Position numbers and translations under genes: made by a program
Notes under the pieces: model-generated
What the model saw: only the letters and a program-made list of their open reading frames with translations
What the model was told of the DNA's origin: nothing
Database searches by the model: none
From: Paenibacillus nanensis
Lineage (GTDB): Bacteria; Bacillota; Bacilli; Paenibacillales; Paenibacillaceae
NCBI RefSeq assembly: GCF_003583765.1
Contig: NZ_QXQA01000005.1
Location: 186,001 to 250,000, forward strand
Length of the DNA stretch: 64,000 nt
Reading direction: 5' to 3'
In this document: positions 53,689 to 63,244 of the stretch, piece after piece
How the letters are laid out: the number at the start of each line of letters is the position of its first letter
How positions within the stretch are numbered: position 1 is the first letter of the stretch

Positions 53689-54579
53689 TTATTTGATACC
53701 CGAATGCGCCATCGTCGCGATCACTTTGCCCTGCAGAATGACGAACACGACCAGGTTCGGCACGAACATGATGAGCGCCGCTGCTGCCGCCGCCCCTTGC
53801 ATGGCGACGTTGTTCGCCAGGTTGCTCGTAAGCGTCGACAAGAAGAAGGAGAAGGTTTTCATCTCTTCGTCGAACATGAACAAGGACGAGGTTTCAACGT
53901 TCCCCCACGCGTTCTGGAACGCCAAAATCGCGACAGTCGCGATCGCCGGCATACAGACGGGAACCGCGATACGCAGAAAGACGGTAAATTCGCTCGCGCC
54001 GTCAATCCTAGCCGCCTCCAGCAGCGAGTCGGGAATTTGGTCCATGAATTGCTTGAGCAGAAACACGCCGATCGGCATAGCGATAAGCGGCAGCAGGTGG
54101 GCGAAGTACGTATTCATGATGCCCAGCTCGCTTACGACCAGATAGCGGGGAATTTGCACGACCTCCGGCGCGAACATAAGCGTCAGAAGAATGGCGGCAA
54201 AAACGAAGCCCGCGCCCGGGAACCGGTGTTTGGACAGCGGGTAGGCGCACAAGGCGCTTATGCCCGTTACCAGAATAACCGCCAGCGTCGAGACGAACAC
54301 GCTGTTGAACAGGTAACGGATCATCGGCACAGTGGAGCGTGACGTAACCGCAAGCAGCTCGTTGACGTTTTGAAAGGATGGCTCCCTCACGAAAAAAGTC
54401 GGCGGATAGACGAACAATTCGTGGTATGGCTTAAACGCATGGTTGAAAATATAAACGATCGGCAGCAGCATAAAAACGGCCAGAACGCTGAGCAGCAGCG
54501 TGAGCAGCTTTTGAAAGCCGTCCATCCGGTTCAGCTTCGAGCGCCTTCGTTTCCATAAAAAGTGAAGCATATCATTCAT
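53689..54579 (-). CDS. Sugar ABC importer permease (MalG type), first set
   Basis: A 296-aa CUT1 permease with EAA loop SLLEAARIDGASEFTVFLRIAVP. It overlaps the partner permease gene by 8 bp and precedes the NHL/YIP1 gene by 18 bp. The 993-aa binding protein upstream is the likely partner. Confidence 0.9.
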   Translation of the reverse strand: MNDMLHFLWKRRRSKLNRMDGFQKLLTLLLSVLAVFMLLPIVYIFNHAFKPYHELFVYPPTFFVREPSFQNVNELLAVTSRSTVPMIRYLFNSVFVSTLAVILVTGISALCAYPLSKHRFPGAGFVFAAILLTLMFAPEVVQIPRYLVVSELGIMNTYFAHLLPLIAMPIGVFLLKQFMDQIPDSLLEAARIDGASEFTVFLRIAVPVCMPAIATVAILAFQNAWGNVETSSLFMFDEEMKTFSFFLSTLTSNLANNVAMQGAAAAAALIMFVPNLVVFVILQGKVIATMAHSGIK

Positions 54580-55600
54580 CTCCCTTCGAGCCGAACAAGC
54601 CCCAGCTCAGCTTATTGGAGACGTACATTAGAATAAGCAGAAAGACGGATATCGCGGCGGCGTACCCCATCTCAAACCGGATAAAGCCGAAATCGTCGAT
54701 ATGGTTAATGATCAAATGGCCGGAATATGCAGGCGTCGGGTTGACGCCGGACAGCTCGACGCCAATCGCGCCGGTTTTGAACGTCGTCACAATCGCCATT
54801 ACCGCTCCGAACAGCATTTGCGGCTTCATGGAAGGGATCGTAATATACCAGATTTCTTGGAGCCGGCTTTTCATCCCGTCAATGCGCGCGGCTTCGTAGT
54901 AGTCTTTATTGACGTTCAGTATGCCCGCCAGCATCGCGAGAAACCCGACGCCCATGCTGGACCATAATGTGACGCCGATCATAGCGTTCATCAGGTAGGC
55001 CGGGTCCGTCACCCAAAGCTGCGGCACCTCGATCCATCCGAGACGGAGCAAAATGCTGTTCAGGTATCCGATTCGATCCCCCGTTAAGAGCGGAAGCCAG
55101 ACAATGGACATGGCGATCCCGATCGTAAGAGACGGCGTATACATCGCCAGAGAGAACCATTTCTGCAGCTTGCCCGGCAGCTGCGAGATCAGCCACGCGA
55201 GCAGAAACGCCGCGATATAGCCGCCGGGGCCTACGATAATGGCGAATTTGAACGTATTCGGGAGCGCATATTTCAAAAACAGCAAATCCTGCGAGATCAG
55301 ATATTGAAAGTTTTGCCACCCGATAAACCTTGGCCTCTCGATCGCGTTGAAATACGTAAAGCTGAGCGCCACGGCAGCGACGACCGGAATGACGATAAAA
55401 GCGATAAAGCATAGCAGAAACGGCGAGATGAACAAGTAGCTGAGCCGATAACGCCATATTTCCTTGAGCAGCGCCGTTACCCGGCTCCTCGCGCGGACCC
55501 GCTCCCTCCCGAGCTCCGCAGCAGGAATGTCCGTCTCCTGAACGCCCAGCTTCGATTGGCCCCGGACGGCTATGCCGCCCGACCCGAGTTTATTTGACAT
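54572..55600 (-). CDS. Sugar ABC importer permease (MalF type), first set
   Basis: A 342-aa permease. A charged cytoplasmic N-terminus of about 45 residues precedes six membrane segments (YLFISPFLLCFIAFIVIPVV) and the EAA loop DYYEAARIDGMKSRLQEIWYITIP. It overlaps the binding-protein gene by 11 bp. Confidence 0.9.
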   Translation of the reverse strand: MSNKLGSGGIAVRGQSKLGVQETDIPAAELGRERVRARSRVTALLKEIWRYRLSYLFISPFLLCFIAFIVIPVVAAVALSFTYFNAIERPRFIGWQNFQYLISQDLLFLKYALPNTFKFAIIVGPGGYIAAFLLAWLISQLPGKLQKWFSLAMYTPSLTIGIAMSIVWLPLLTGDRIGYLNSILLRLGWIEVPQLWVTDPAYLMNAMIGVTLWSSMGVGFLAMLAGILNVNKDYYEAARIDGMKSRLQEIWYITIPSMKPQMLFGAVMAIVTTFKTGAIGVELSGVNPTPAYSGHLIINHIDDFGFIRFEMGYAAAISVFLLILMYVSNKLSWGLFGSKGDE

Positions 55601-58571
55601 ATGGATTCACCCCGTCCCATGGTTCCTTCACGACCGGGAAGTCGAGCGACTTCAGCGGCTGGCCGTTCTCGTCAATAAAGCCGAACTCCTGCTGCTTGCG
55701 CCTGAGCTCGCGGTTAATGTCCAGAATCGCGCTTTCAAGCGACGCCCGGTAGTTCATTCCGTCGATGACGGACCGCACCCAGGCGTTGTTCAGCTCCCGC
55801 CCCATGAAGTAACCTCCGGGCGGGTTTTCCTTTTCCTTGTACCACGCCCATTGCTGCAGGATCACGTTCGCGTCCTCCCGCTTCCATGGCAGCCGCACGA
55901 ACGCCTCCACATTCGCGGTATTCCACCGGAAGGAGACCCCGTTAATCGCTTCAAGGTCCGAGCCGTAACGCACTTGCGTGTCCGTCGAGATCCACCATTT
56001 CAGAAACGCCCAAGCCTGCTCCTTCTTTTTCGACTCTTGGAAGATGACGCCCGTCGTCTGCAAGCCGCCGGCCCATCTGCTGACCGTGCCATCCTGCTTC
56101 TCCACGCCTGGGATGAGAGCGATTCCCCAGCGGCCGTTCAGCTCAGGCGCCGCCGCGGCAAGCTGGACATACATGTTGTAATCGGAAATGCCGATCGGCA
56201 TCGTGCCGGTCCGGAAATGCTGGTAGAAGCTCGGCACTTGCTTCTCCATCGCGTACATATTGTACAGGTCGGTCCATTGCTTGAAGGCATGGAATCCTTC
56301 CGGCGTATCGAGCCCGGTACGGAACCCGTCAGGCGTATAAAACTCCACGCCGTTCTGTGAAATAAACGGCAAAAATTGCTGAGGATCCATATAAAAGTTC
56401 ATTTCATGCTGTTGCAGCGTCGGCAGCATGTCGTATACGTCCTGCCAGGTTTGCGGGATGGCAAGGCCCAGCTCGCGCATGATGTCCTTGCGGTAATAGA
56501 GCACCTGGAACGACTGCGTCTCCGGCAAGCCGTAATAGCCCTTGTCGTAATAAAGCGCCTGCCACGATCCGGGGCTGAACTTATCGTATACCTCCTTGAA
56601 ATCGCCGAAGCGGCTCAGGTCGTACACGCTGCCGCGAATCGCGTAATCGACGGGCAAATCCTGATTCAGCCCAAGCGCCACGTCCGGCTGCAGCCCCGCC
56701 GCGTTCGACATTACGAGCAGCTCCGGATTCGGCAGCAGATTGACCTTCACTTTAATGCCCGTGACGGGCGTAAACGTCTCGTCCGCCAGATCCTGCAGCT
56801 GGGTCACGTAGTCGCGGCCGCGAAGCACCCAGACGTTCAGCTCGTTATCATCCAGCTCGCCAAGGCTTTGGCGCGTATTGAAGGAATAAAAGAAATTAGC
56901 GGCAATCCCGACGGCCTGCTCTCCCCAAGACGCCAGCATATCCGGGAACTCGCCGTCTGCGGGAGCAATATAGATCTCGTCGAGCTGAAGCGGCTGCTTG
57001 TGCAAATTAACAACGAAATTGTTGATTTTCTCCGTAATGGAGGCAATTTCGTCCACATGGTACGGAATGTCGTCCGGTATTTCCAGCAATGCCCGCAGAT
57101 CGCCAGCCGAGGAACGAAACCCTTCGCTGGCGCTGTCCTTGCGTCCGTTCACTTCCGTCATCGCGTCCGCGAGCACATCCAGGTTATGTGCGGCCTGCTC
57201 GAGCTGGCCTTTTAAGCCCGGCAAATCGCGGTCGATTTTCCACGTCCGGTTGCGGTCGACCTGCCCGCTCGTCAGCGCGTTCAAATCGGTGTCGATATCG
57301 CGGAGCAGCGCGCTCAGGTTCTCGATGCCCCGCACGATCGGGCTGACCGATGCGTGCGTAAGCGAGATAGACAACGTATGCTTGCCCTTCTCCAAATAAA
57401 TGTCGAAAGGTTCGCCAGACCCGTCGGACAACACGACGCTTTGCCATGTGCTGCCATAAGGGAACCGGTACGTGAGCAGCTCCCTGAAAGGCACCTTGCC
57501 GTCGATCTTGATGGTGCGGAACGATGCCTTCTGCGAGAAACGGTTTTGCAGCGCCCGCAACCCGATTTTGTACAACCCGCTCTCCGGCGCCTCGAACTCC
57601 CATGCCGCTTCCTGATTCGGCCAGTCCCACCGGACGCCGCCCATCGTATTGTACGTGATGCGCCCTTCCGCCCGCGGAACCGACCGCCAATCGCGGTCCC
57701 ACATCATGACGACGGAAGGGTCGTTTTTCCATGTCATTTGCTCCGCCTGGATGAGGATGTCGTCCGCATCCGGCGACTCGGAAGACGGGTAGGACGACTT
57801 TGCCTCGAGGTAGGTTGGAAGCTCCTGCGGAGGCTCCAGCGCAAGCTCGGCGATTGCGACCGGCTCATACCCTTCGACCCGGATCGTATGCGTCCCCTTC
57901 GTGAAATGCCATTTGAACGGCTCGGCGTAGTTCGCCCCCGAATCGACGAGGGGATGCGTCTGCCAGTCGGATATATCCGCGGCAACCGGCCGGATTTCGT
58001 CGCCGTCGTCATTTTTTTTCATGTCGCCGGCATCCTTCCACTGCCGGTACAGCGTGATCGATGAAGCCTCCCGGAACGGACGCGCTCCGTCTATTTTCAC
58101 ATCCCATACGACTGGACGCGTGTTGTCCTCGCCCTTCAGCGGCAAATACGTTGCATGCATTTCATACAGCCCGTCTTCAGGGACCGTTACCTTATATTCC
58201 GCCCAATGGGTATCCATCGAGTCCCACACAAGCACGTTGTCCCTGCCTCCGTACGCTCCCTTTCGCAATGCGGACTCGTCGGAACGGGCGGCAGGAGCCG
58301 ATGCTTCGACGGCAATACGCGAGCTTGCATGCGGGATACTTGCATATTCGTCCAAGAGCACGTCGGCATAATACGGCTCCAGCTCGGCTTCCGCGATCGA
58401 GCGGTCAGCCCATTCCCGGAAGCCCTCCAGTTCCAGCACCGTCTCGTAGGGACCGTCCAAGGAGCTTGAGCCGGCGCTCGAAAACCCGAGCCCGAACGCC
58501 AAAATCGGGATGATGACGGCAAGGAGCAGAATCGCCGAGTAGAGGTAACGCCGTTTGCCGATATTCCGCAT
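55590..58571 (-). CDS. Giant solute-binding protein with carbohydrate-binding-like N-terminus
   Basis: A 993-aa protein, more than twice the usual size of a sugar-binding protein. A signal or anchor (YLYSAILLLAVIIPILAFGL) is followed by two beta-sandwich modules, each with a GLY and W-rich core (EYKVTVPEDGLYEMHATYLP near residue 130; AWEFEAPESGLYKIGLRALQ near 335). A helical linker precedes a CUT1-type binding domain from about residue 600 (LNVWVLRGRDYVTQLQDLAD, GISDYNMYVQLAAAAPEL). There is no lipobox Cys. The ATG at 58571 has AAGGAG 10 nt upstream. It could capture long polymers before transport. Confidence 0.85.
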   Translation of the reverse strand: MRNIGKRRYLYSAILLLAVIIPILAFGLGFSSAGSSSLDGPYETVLELEGFREWADRSIAEAELEPYYADVLLDEYASIPHASSRIAVEASAPAARSDESALRKGAYGGRDNVLVWDSMDTHWAEYKVTVPEDGLYEMHATYLPLKGEDNTRPVVWDVKIDGARPFREASSITLYRQWKDAGDMKKNDDGDEIRPVAADISDWQTHPLVDSGANYAEPFKWHFTKGTHTIRVEGYEPVAIAELALEPPQELPTYLEAKSSYPSSESPDADDILIQAEQMTWKNDPSVVMMWDRDWRSVPRAEGRITYNTMGGVRWDWPNQEAAWEFEAPESGLYKIGLRALQNRFSQKASFRTIKIDGKVPFRELLTYRFPYGSTWQSVVLSDGSGEPFDIYLEKGKHTLSISLTHASVSPIVRGIENLSALLRDIDTDLNALTSGQVDRNRTWKIDRDLPGLKGQLEQAAHNLDVLADAMTEVNGRKDSASEGFRSSAGDLRALLEIPDDIPYHVDEIASITEKINNFVVNLHKQPLQLDEIYIAPADGEFPDMLASWGEQAVGIAANFFYSFNTRQSLGELDDNELNVWVLRGRDYVTQLQDLADETFTPVTGIKVKVNLLPNPELLVMSNAAGLQPDVALGLNQDLPVDYAIRGSVYDLSRFGDFKEVYDKFSPGSWQALYYDKGYYGLPETQSFQVLYYRKDIMRELGLAIPQTWQDVYDMLPTLQQHEMNFYMDPQQFLPFISQNGVEFYTPDGFRTGLDTPEGFHAFKQWTDLYNMYAMEKQVPSFYQHFRTGTMPIGISDYNMYVQLAAAAPELNGRWGIALIPGVEKQDGTVSRWAGGLQTTGVIFQESKKKEQAWAFLKWWISTDTQVRYGSDLEAINGVSFRWNTANVEAFVRLPWKREDANVILQQWAWYKEKENPPGGYFMGRELNNAWVRSVIDGMNYRASLESAILDINRELRRKQQEFGFIDENGQPLKSLDFPVVKEPWDGVNPYVK

Positions 58572-58599
58572 CGTTTTCACTCTCCTTCCGTTTCACCGC

Positions 58600-59706
58600 C
58601 TAGGCGAGCCTTTCTCCGCTGTCCGGTTCAAAAAACAGCGCTTTGGACATATCGATCACGATCCGTAAACGCTCGTTTTCTTCGCAGCGGTAATGCGCGT
58701 CCACTCGGGCTACCAGAAGGCGGTCCTGCCCGATATCGAGGTGCAGGAACCGGTCCGCTCCCATCAGCTCGCTTACTTTGAACACCGCCGTGAATACCGA
58801 CTCGGAGTAGAGCCCCTCCGGCCCGACATGCTCGGGACGCACGCCAAGCGTCACCCGGCGGTCCACCTTGTTATGCCGTTTCAGCATCTCGGCCGTGTCC
58901 TTGGCAACCGGCAGGGAGAAACGGTTCGTCGTAAAATGCAGCCTGCCGTCCGGTCCGTCCGTTATTTTTCCTTCAATAAAATTGATGCCGGGCGATCCGA
59001 TAAAGCTCGCCACAAACCGGTTGCTTGGCGTCATGTATACCGCCTCCGGCGTGCCGATCTGCTGAATGACGCCGTCCTTCATGACGACGATCCGGTCGGC
59101 CATCGTCATTGCTTCAATCTGGTCGTGCGTCACGTAAATAAACGTGGCGCCGAGCGTTTTATGAAGATGGATCAGCTCCATCCGCATCTGCACGCGCAGC
59201 TTGGCGTCGAGGTTCGACAGCGGCTCATCCATGAGGAATACGCTAGGATTGCGCACGATCGCCCTGCCGAGGGCGACCCGCTGACGCTGGCCGCCGGACA
59301 GCTCCTTCGGCTTCCGGTTCAAATAGGGTTCTATTTCGAGCACCCGTGCCGCGCGGCGCACCGCAAGATCGATTTCATGCCGCGGCTGCTTGCGAAGACG
59401 CAAGCCGAATGCGATATTTTCGTAGACGCTCATATTGGGGTATAATGCATAGTTTTGAAAAACCATCGCAATGTCGCGGTCCTTCGGCGGGAGGTGATTC
59501 ACCAGCTGGCTGCCAATATAAACCTCGCCTTCCGAAATATCCTCCAAGCCGGCGATCATGCGAAGGGTCGTCGATTTTCCGCAGCCCGAAGGGCCGACGA
59601 ATACCAGAAACTCTTTGTCCTCAATATCCAAATGAAAGTCGCTTACGACAGGCTGCTTCTCCTTGCCGTAGCGTTTATACAGATGCTGGATCGAGATGCT
59701 GGCCAT
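58600..59706 (-). CDS. msmX: Sugar ABC importer ATPase, MsmX/UgpC type
   Basis: A 368-aa ATPase with Walker A GPSGCGKST, signature LSGGQRQRVALGRA, Walker B VFLMDEPLSNLDAKLR and switch His in VTHDQIEA. The C-terminal regulatory TOBE-like domain has LGVRPEHVG. The ATG at 59706 has AGGAGGG 8 nt upstream. It can serve both importers of this cluster, and perhaps the ATPase-less mannan importer. The symbol denotes family only. Confidence 0.93.
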   Translation of the reverse strand: MASISIQHLYKRYGKEKQPVVSDFHLDIEDKEFLVFVGPSGCGKSTTLRMIAGLEDISEGEVYIGSQLVNHLPPKDRDIAMVFQNYALYPNMSVYENIAFGLRLRKQPRHEIDLAVRRAARVLEIEPYLNRKPKELSGGQRQRVALGRAIVRNPSVFLMDEPLSNLDAKLRVQMRMELIHLHKTLGATFIYVTHDQIEAMTMADRIVVMKDGVIQQIGTPEAVYMTPSNRFVASFIGSPGINFIEGKITDGPDGRLHFTTNRFSLPVAKDTAEMLKRHNKVDRRVTLGVRPEHVGPEGLYSESVFTAVFKVSELMGADRFLHLDIGQDRLLVARVDAHYRCEENERLRIVIDMSKALFFEPDSGERLA

Positions 59707-59734
59707 CAGGCTCACCCTCCTAAGACGGCAGCCG

Positions 59735-59760
59735 CGGCGCCATAATGGCTATGGCGCCCG
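59735..59760 (-). other. GC-rich stem in the gap between binding-protein and ATPase genes
   Basis: GGCGCCAT (59736-59743) pairs with ATGGCGCC (59751-59758). There is no T run, so it is probably an mRNA-stabilising or partial-terminator stem within the operon. Confidence 0.45.
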
Positions 59761-59791
59761 CGCCGGTTGCTTCGTTTGTTTTCTTGATCGG

Positions 59792-61159
59792 TTAGTTCGA
59801 CGTGTTGTTCAGCGTTTCAAGCTCTTTCTCGATCGATTCCTGGGCGATGCGGAGCGCCGTATTGACGTCTTGGCCGTCAACCGCGATGCTTCTTTCCGCT
59901 TCCTCCAAAAACTTGCGCACTTTGCTTTCGAACTTATGCGGTTTAATGACGTTTCGAGGCGGTGCCTTGAAGATGTTCTCAACCGTTTTGCCCTGCAACA
60001 CCGGAATATCCTGGCCATATGCTTCTTCGAACTGCTTGCCTTCCACCGTCGGAACACGGCCGACCTTCGCCAGCGCAAGCTGGGACTCGTCGGTAAGGAC
60101 GTTCGCGATCACCTGGAACGCGATATCCTTGTGCTTGCTTGATTTCGTTACGATCATCGAATGAATGTTAGCCGCTTTGCCCGTGCCCAGATTTTCTTCG
60201 AAATTCGGGAACGGGGCGAAGTCCCAGTTCAGCTCTACGCCCTGCTGGCGCAGCTCCTCCAAAGGCCCGAGCAAATGAGCGATATTATAGGCGACCATGG
60301 CCAGGTTCTGCTCGTTATAGAAAATATCGTCGTCGTTCGCGTATTGATAACGGCCGTCTGCGCCGATATAGCCTTGCACCTCATAGCTCTTTTTCAGCTG
60401 CTCGAATACTTTGATCCACTCCGGCGTCGTGACGTTCGCTTCGCCCGTCTCCGGGTCGACGATGTATAGATCGAGTCCCGTCGCGATATTGCTCGAGCCG
60501 AACAGGTCGATACCGACATAGTCGACGCCGTTATCGCTGCGGGTCACCTGTTTGCCGAGCTCGATCGCCTGATTCCAGCTCATCTGATCGTTCGGCGGGT
60601 AAGGGACTCCGAATTTATCGAATATATCCTTGTTGTAGAACAGGACCGGCAAGTTAACCGAAAATGGAATCCCATGCAGCTCGTTGTCCGGCGAGTACTT
60701 CTGAATAGTGTCCAGCACGACCGGTTTTAGACGAGTAAGATCCACCTCGTACTTTTCGATATAGGGCTGAAGGTTTTCCGCAAGATCCAAATCCTTAAGC
60801 GTTGTCGAAAGCGAGGAGGTGGACACGAACATAATGTCCGGCACCGTACCCGATGTAATCAGCGGCTCCAGCTCGACATCCTCCGGAGCGTCCACCCATT
60901 CCAGCGTGACGTTCGGGAACTTCTCCTTCGTTCGTTCAACCAGCACCTTCTCGAATTCCGTCTCGGTAACCGTAATGCCCGCGCGAAGCACCTTCAGCGT
61001 TACCGGCTCCCCGCCTCCTTCTTCACTTGCTTGCGGCTGGCTTCCCGGCTGGTTATTCGAGATGTCTGACGGCGTTCCGGCGTTGCCTCCCCCGCTGCAT
61101 GCGGCAAGTACGCTCAGTAAAAGGATAATGGAGAGCAAAGATATCCCCGTTTTTTTCAT
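59792..61159 (-). CDS. Sugar-binding lipoprotein, first gene of the eleven-gene cluster
   Basis: A 455-aa CUT1 solute-binding lipoprotein with lipobox LLLSVLAACSGGG. Mature-domain features include GIPFSVNLPVLFYNKDIFDK and FAPFPNFEENLGTGKAANIH. The ATG at 61159 has AGAGGAGAA upstream; the frame extends 35 codons further into the terminator and should not start there. It heads a run of eleven co-directional genes with gaps of 85 bp or less. A terminator lies between any upstream promoter and its start. Confidence 0.92.
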   Translation of the reverse strand: MKKTGISLLSIILLLSVLAACSGGGNAGTPSDISNNQPGSQPQASEEGGGEPVTLKVLRAGITVTETEFEKVLVERTKEKFPNVTLEWVDAPEDVELEPLITSGTVPDIMFVSTSSLSTTLKDLDLAENLQPYIEKYEVDLTRLKPVVLDTIQKYSPDNELHGIPFSVNLPVLFYNKDIFDKFGVPYPPNDQMSWNQAIELGKQVTRSDNGVDYVGIDLFGSSNIATGLDLYIVDPETGEANVTTPEWIKVFEQLKKSYEVQGYIGADGRYQYANDDDIFYNEQNLAMVAYNIAHLLGPLEELRQQGVELNWDFAPFPNFEENLGTGKAANIHSMIVTKSSKHKDIAFQVIANVLTDESQLALAKVGRVPTVEGKQFEEAYGQDIPVLQGKTVENIFKAPPRNVIKPHKFESKVRKFLEEAERSIAVDGQDVNTALRIAQESIEKELETLNNTSN

Positions 61160-61512
61160 ATCGATTCTCCTCTTTTTTTGTCCTGTGACTGACGTAAGCT
61201 TCTCTTGTACAAAAAAAGAAGACGCGCTTCCCCTGCTCCGCGAAAGCCAATGCGAGAGAAGCACATCTCCGTTTATACGGTCGATCCACTTATGTTTATC
61301 ATTCAGATCAGTTTAGTTGGAATTTACTTTTAAGAAAAACTCCTAGCGGAGTCCTTCGAGGATGCGCGACCGCGTTTAGATGAGGTTTTTATCACCAAAT
61401 CGAATTTCGGTTTTCGATTTCTCGAAAACTTATACATTCTATTGTGGTAAAAGAAGGACCTCCGCCCGACGCTTGGATGCCTCGGCCTTGGAAGTCCCTT
61501 CCCTTCAAACCG
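61160..61512. other. Leader and intergenic region of the eleven-gene cluster
   Basis: This 353-bp stretch has the attenuator-like leader (61211-61280) and a small terminator-like stem for the thioredoxin-like gene (ACTCC/GGAGT with T5, about 61333-61358). No clear -10/-35 pair was found. No coding sequence is supported. Confidence 0.6.
61211..61280 (-). promoter_or_regulatory. Attenuator-like leader of the eleven-gene cluster
   Basis: On the minus strand CCGTATAAACGGAGATGTGC (61261-61280) runs into a terminator. Its arms, 61256-61267 and 61221-61232, pair over 12 positions with G-U wobbles, followed by a run of seven T. The 51 bp left before the ATG hold no promoter. The 20-nt block differs from the one before cysK at only two positions. 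Confidence 0.72.
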
Positions 61513-62103
61513 CTAGTTAAGCACCAAATCGCATGCCTCTGCGGGCATCCATTTTTTATCCTTGCCTTCCCATTTAATGTTGCAGCCGATCGGATTCGTA
61601 AGCGGCACCGCTACCTCGCGTCCCGCCAAATAATCGTCAAGCGCATTGTTCAAATCGTAGGAAGTAATTTTTTCCGAGTCCTTCGGCGAATCGACGGCGC
61701 GCCCTGTGTAGATCAGTTTGCGGTCCGCGTCGAATACGTAGAAGTGGGGCGTGCGAAGCCCGCCGTAGGCAAGCGCGGTCTCTTGCTTCTCGTCATGGAG
61801 GTACGTCCATGGAAACTTATGCTCGTCGATTCGTTCGATCATTTTCTCGTAAGAATCATCCGGATACGAGGTTGCGCTATTGGAGTTGACCGCTACAAAC
61901 GCGACGCCTTGCGGGCCATACTTCAGCGCCGTTTCGCGCGTTACTTCGTCCGAGCCTTGAACGAAAGGACAATGATTGCAGGTAAACCATAGGACAAGCG
62001 CTTTTGCATCCGCAAAATTCTCCAGGCTGTAACGCTTTCCGTCCGTTGCCAGCAGATTGAAGTCAGGAGCGGACTCCCCGATTTGCAAAGTGTAAGCCAT
62101 CAT
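61513..62103 (-). CDS. Thioredoxin-fold protein (AhpC/TSA, redoxin type)
   Basis: A 196-aa cytoplasmic protein with [20 protein letters not shown] and a CNHCP active-site motif ([20 protein letters not shown]), as in redoxin-like thioredoxin-fold proteins. Later strands [18 protein letters not shown] and [19 protein letters not shown] include the cis-Pro. It probably acts in thiol redox balance. The start is the first of two ATG codons after AAGGGGG. A strong promoter and a leader terminator precede it. Confidence 0.88.
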   Translation of the reverse strand: MMAYTLQIGESAPDFNLLATDGKRYSLENFADAKALVLWFTCNHCPFVQGSDEVTRETALKYGPQGVAFVAVNSNSATSYPDDSYEKMIERIDEHKFPWTYLHDEKQETALAYGGLRTPHFYVFDADRKLIYTGRAVDSPKDSEKITSYDLNNALDDYLAGREVAVPLTNPIGCNIKWEGKDKKWMPAEACDLVLN

Positions 62104-62140
62104 TGCTTCCCCCTTAATAAAATGGAATGAACGACGGGTG

Positions 62141-62200
62141 AAAAAAAGAGACATAACCTCTCCTCTATAAGGATTCGGTCATGTCTCTGGACGTCCAGTC
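62141..62200 (-). promoter_or_regulatory. Leader terminator of the thioredoxin-like gene
   Basis: On the minus strand a small hairpin CTGG-ACGT-CCAG abuts AGA and then a 12-bp stem (62177-62188 with 62148-62159) followed by seven T. Only 37 bp without promoter remain before the start codon. The layout parallels the leaders of the cluster and of cysK, but the sequence differs. Confidence 0.68.
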
Positions 62201-62227
62201 GACTTATGAATGATTATATTCGGATAA

Positions 62228-62256
62228 TAACACATAATTCCTATCTGTCAAGTAGG
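62228..62256 (-). promoter_or_regulatory. Promoter of the thioredoxin-like gene
   Basis: On the minus strand consensus TTGACA, a 16-bp spacer and TATTAT, about 30 bp beyond the cysK stop. It lies upstream of the leader terminator, so transcripts must read through that terminator. Confidence 0.75.
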
Positions 62257-62284
62257 ATTTAAAGGCGGCAGCCCGCTTTTTAGA

Positions 62285-63229
62285 CTAGGCTTGCTGCTCC
62301 TCCGCATACAGTACGGTCGACAAATAGCGCTCGCCGTTGCTCGGAACGATGGCGACGACGCGTTTGCCGGCACCAAGCTTCTCCGCGAGTCGAAGAGCCG
62401 CATAAATAGCCGCACCGGAAGAGATGCCTCCGAGAATGCCTTCCGATTTGGCCGCGAGCCGAGCCGTCTCGAACGCCTGCTCATTCGTCACCTGGATAAT
62501 TTCGTCATAAATACCCGTATCCAGAATAGACGGCACAAAACCGGCGCCGATGCCTTGAATCTTATGCGGACTTGGACTTCCGCCGGATAATACCGGAGAA
62601 GAGGCCGGCTCGACGGCCGCAATATGAATGTCCGGATAGCGCGCGCGGAGCACTTCGCCTGCGCCCGTAATCGTGCCGCCGGTTCCGATGCCCGCTACGA
62701 AGCCGTCCAGCCGTCCGTCCAGCGAATCGATCGCCTCTACAATTTCCGGCCCTGTCGTCTCGCGGTGAATTTTGACGTTAGCCGGGTTATCGAATTGCTG
62801 CGCGGGAAAGTAGTCCGGATTTTTATCCAAAATTTCTTTCGCGACGCGAATCGCGCCTTTCATGCCTTCGCCTCCGGGCGTAAGGACGAGCTCCGCTCCG
62901 TAAGCTCGAAGCAGATTCCGCCTCTCGATGCTCATTGTCTCCGGCATGACCAGAATCGCCCGATAGCCTTTCGCCGCAGCCACGAGCGCGATGCCGATAC
63001 CGGTATTGCCGCTCGTCGCTTCAATGATGGTCGCGCCCGGCTTCAGCTTTCCTTCGCGCTCCGCCTCCTCGATAATGCTGATGGCGATTCGATCCTTCAC
63101 GCTGCTTCCGGGATTAAAAAATTCGAGCTTCACATAAATTTCCGCGCTTCCTTCCGGAACGATCTTATTCAGGCGGACCAAAGGCGTTCCCCCGATCAGT
63201 TCCGTGATGTTGTTTGCAATAAGCGCCAT
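62285..63229 (-). CDS. cysK: Cysteine synthase (O-acetylserine sulfhydrylase)
   Basis: A 314-aa PLP enzyme forming L-cysteine from O-acetylserine and sulfide. It has [11 protein letters not shown] with the PLP-binding Lys, [10 protein letters not shown], the phosphate-binding [13 protein letters not shown] and [10 protein letters not shown] near the end. The ATG at 63229 follows GAAGGAGGG. A frame extension of 14 codons reaches into the leader terminator and is rejected. The terminator's T run ends about 15 bp before the start codon, so expression requires read-through. Confidence 0.96.
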   Translation of the reverse strand: MALIANNITELIGGTPLVRLNKIVPEGSAEIYVKLEFFNPGSSVKDRIAISIIEEAEREGKLKPGATIIEATSGNTGIGIALVAAAKGYRAILVMPETMSIERRNLLRAYGAELVLTPGGEGMKGAIRVAKEILDKNPDYFPAQQFDNPANVKIHRETTGPEIVEAIDSLDGRLDGFVAGIGTGGTITGAGEVLRARYPDIHIAAVEPASSPVLSGGSPSPHKIQGIGAGFVPSILDTGIYDEIIQVTNEQAFETARLAAKSEGILGGISSGAAIYAALRLAEKLGAGKRVVAIVPSNGERYLSTVLYAEEQQA

Positions 63230-63244
63230 ATCCTTCCCTCCTTC

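Noticed and set aside
61311-61326. TTGGAATT octamer near the cluster leader, reminiscent of sulfur-regulator (CymR) sites
   Set aside because: A single octamer, not repeated near cysK, and my recollection of the consensus is not firm enough.
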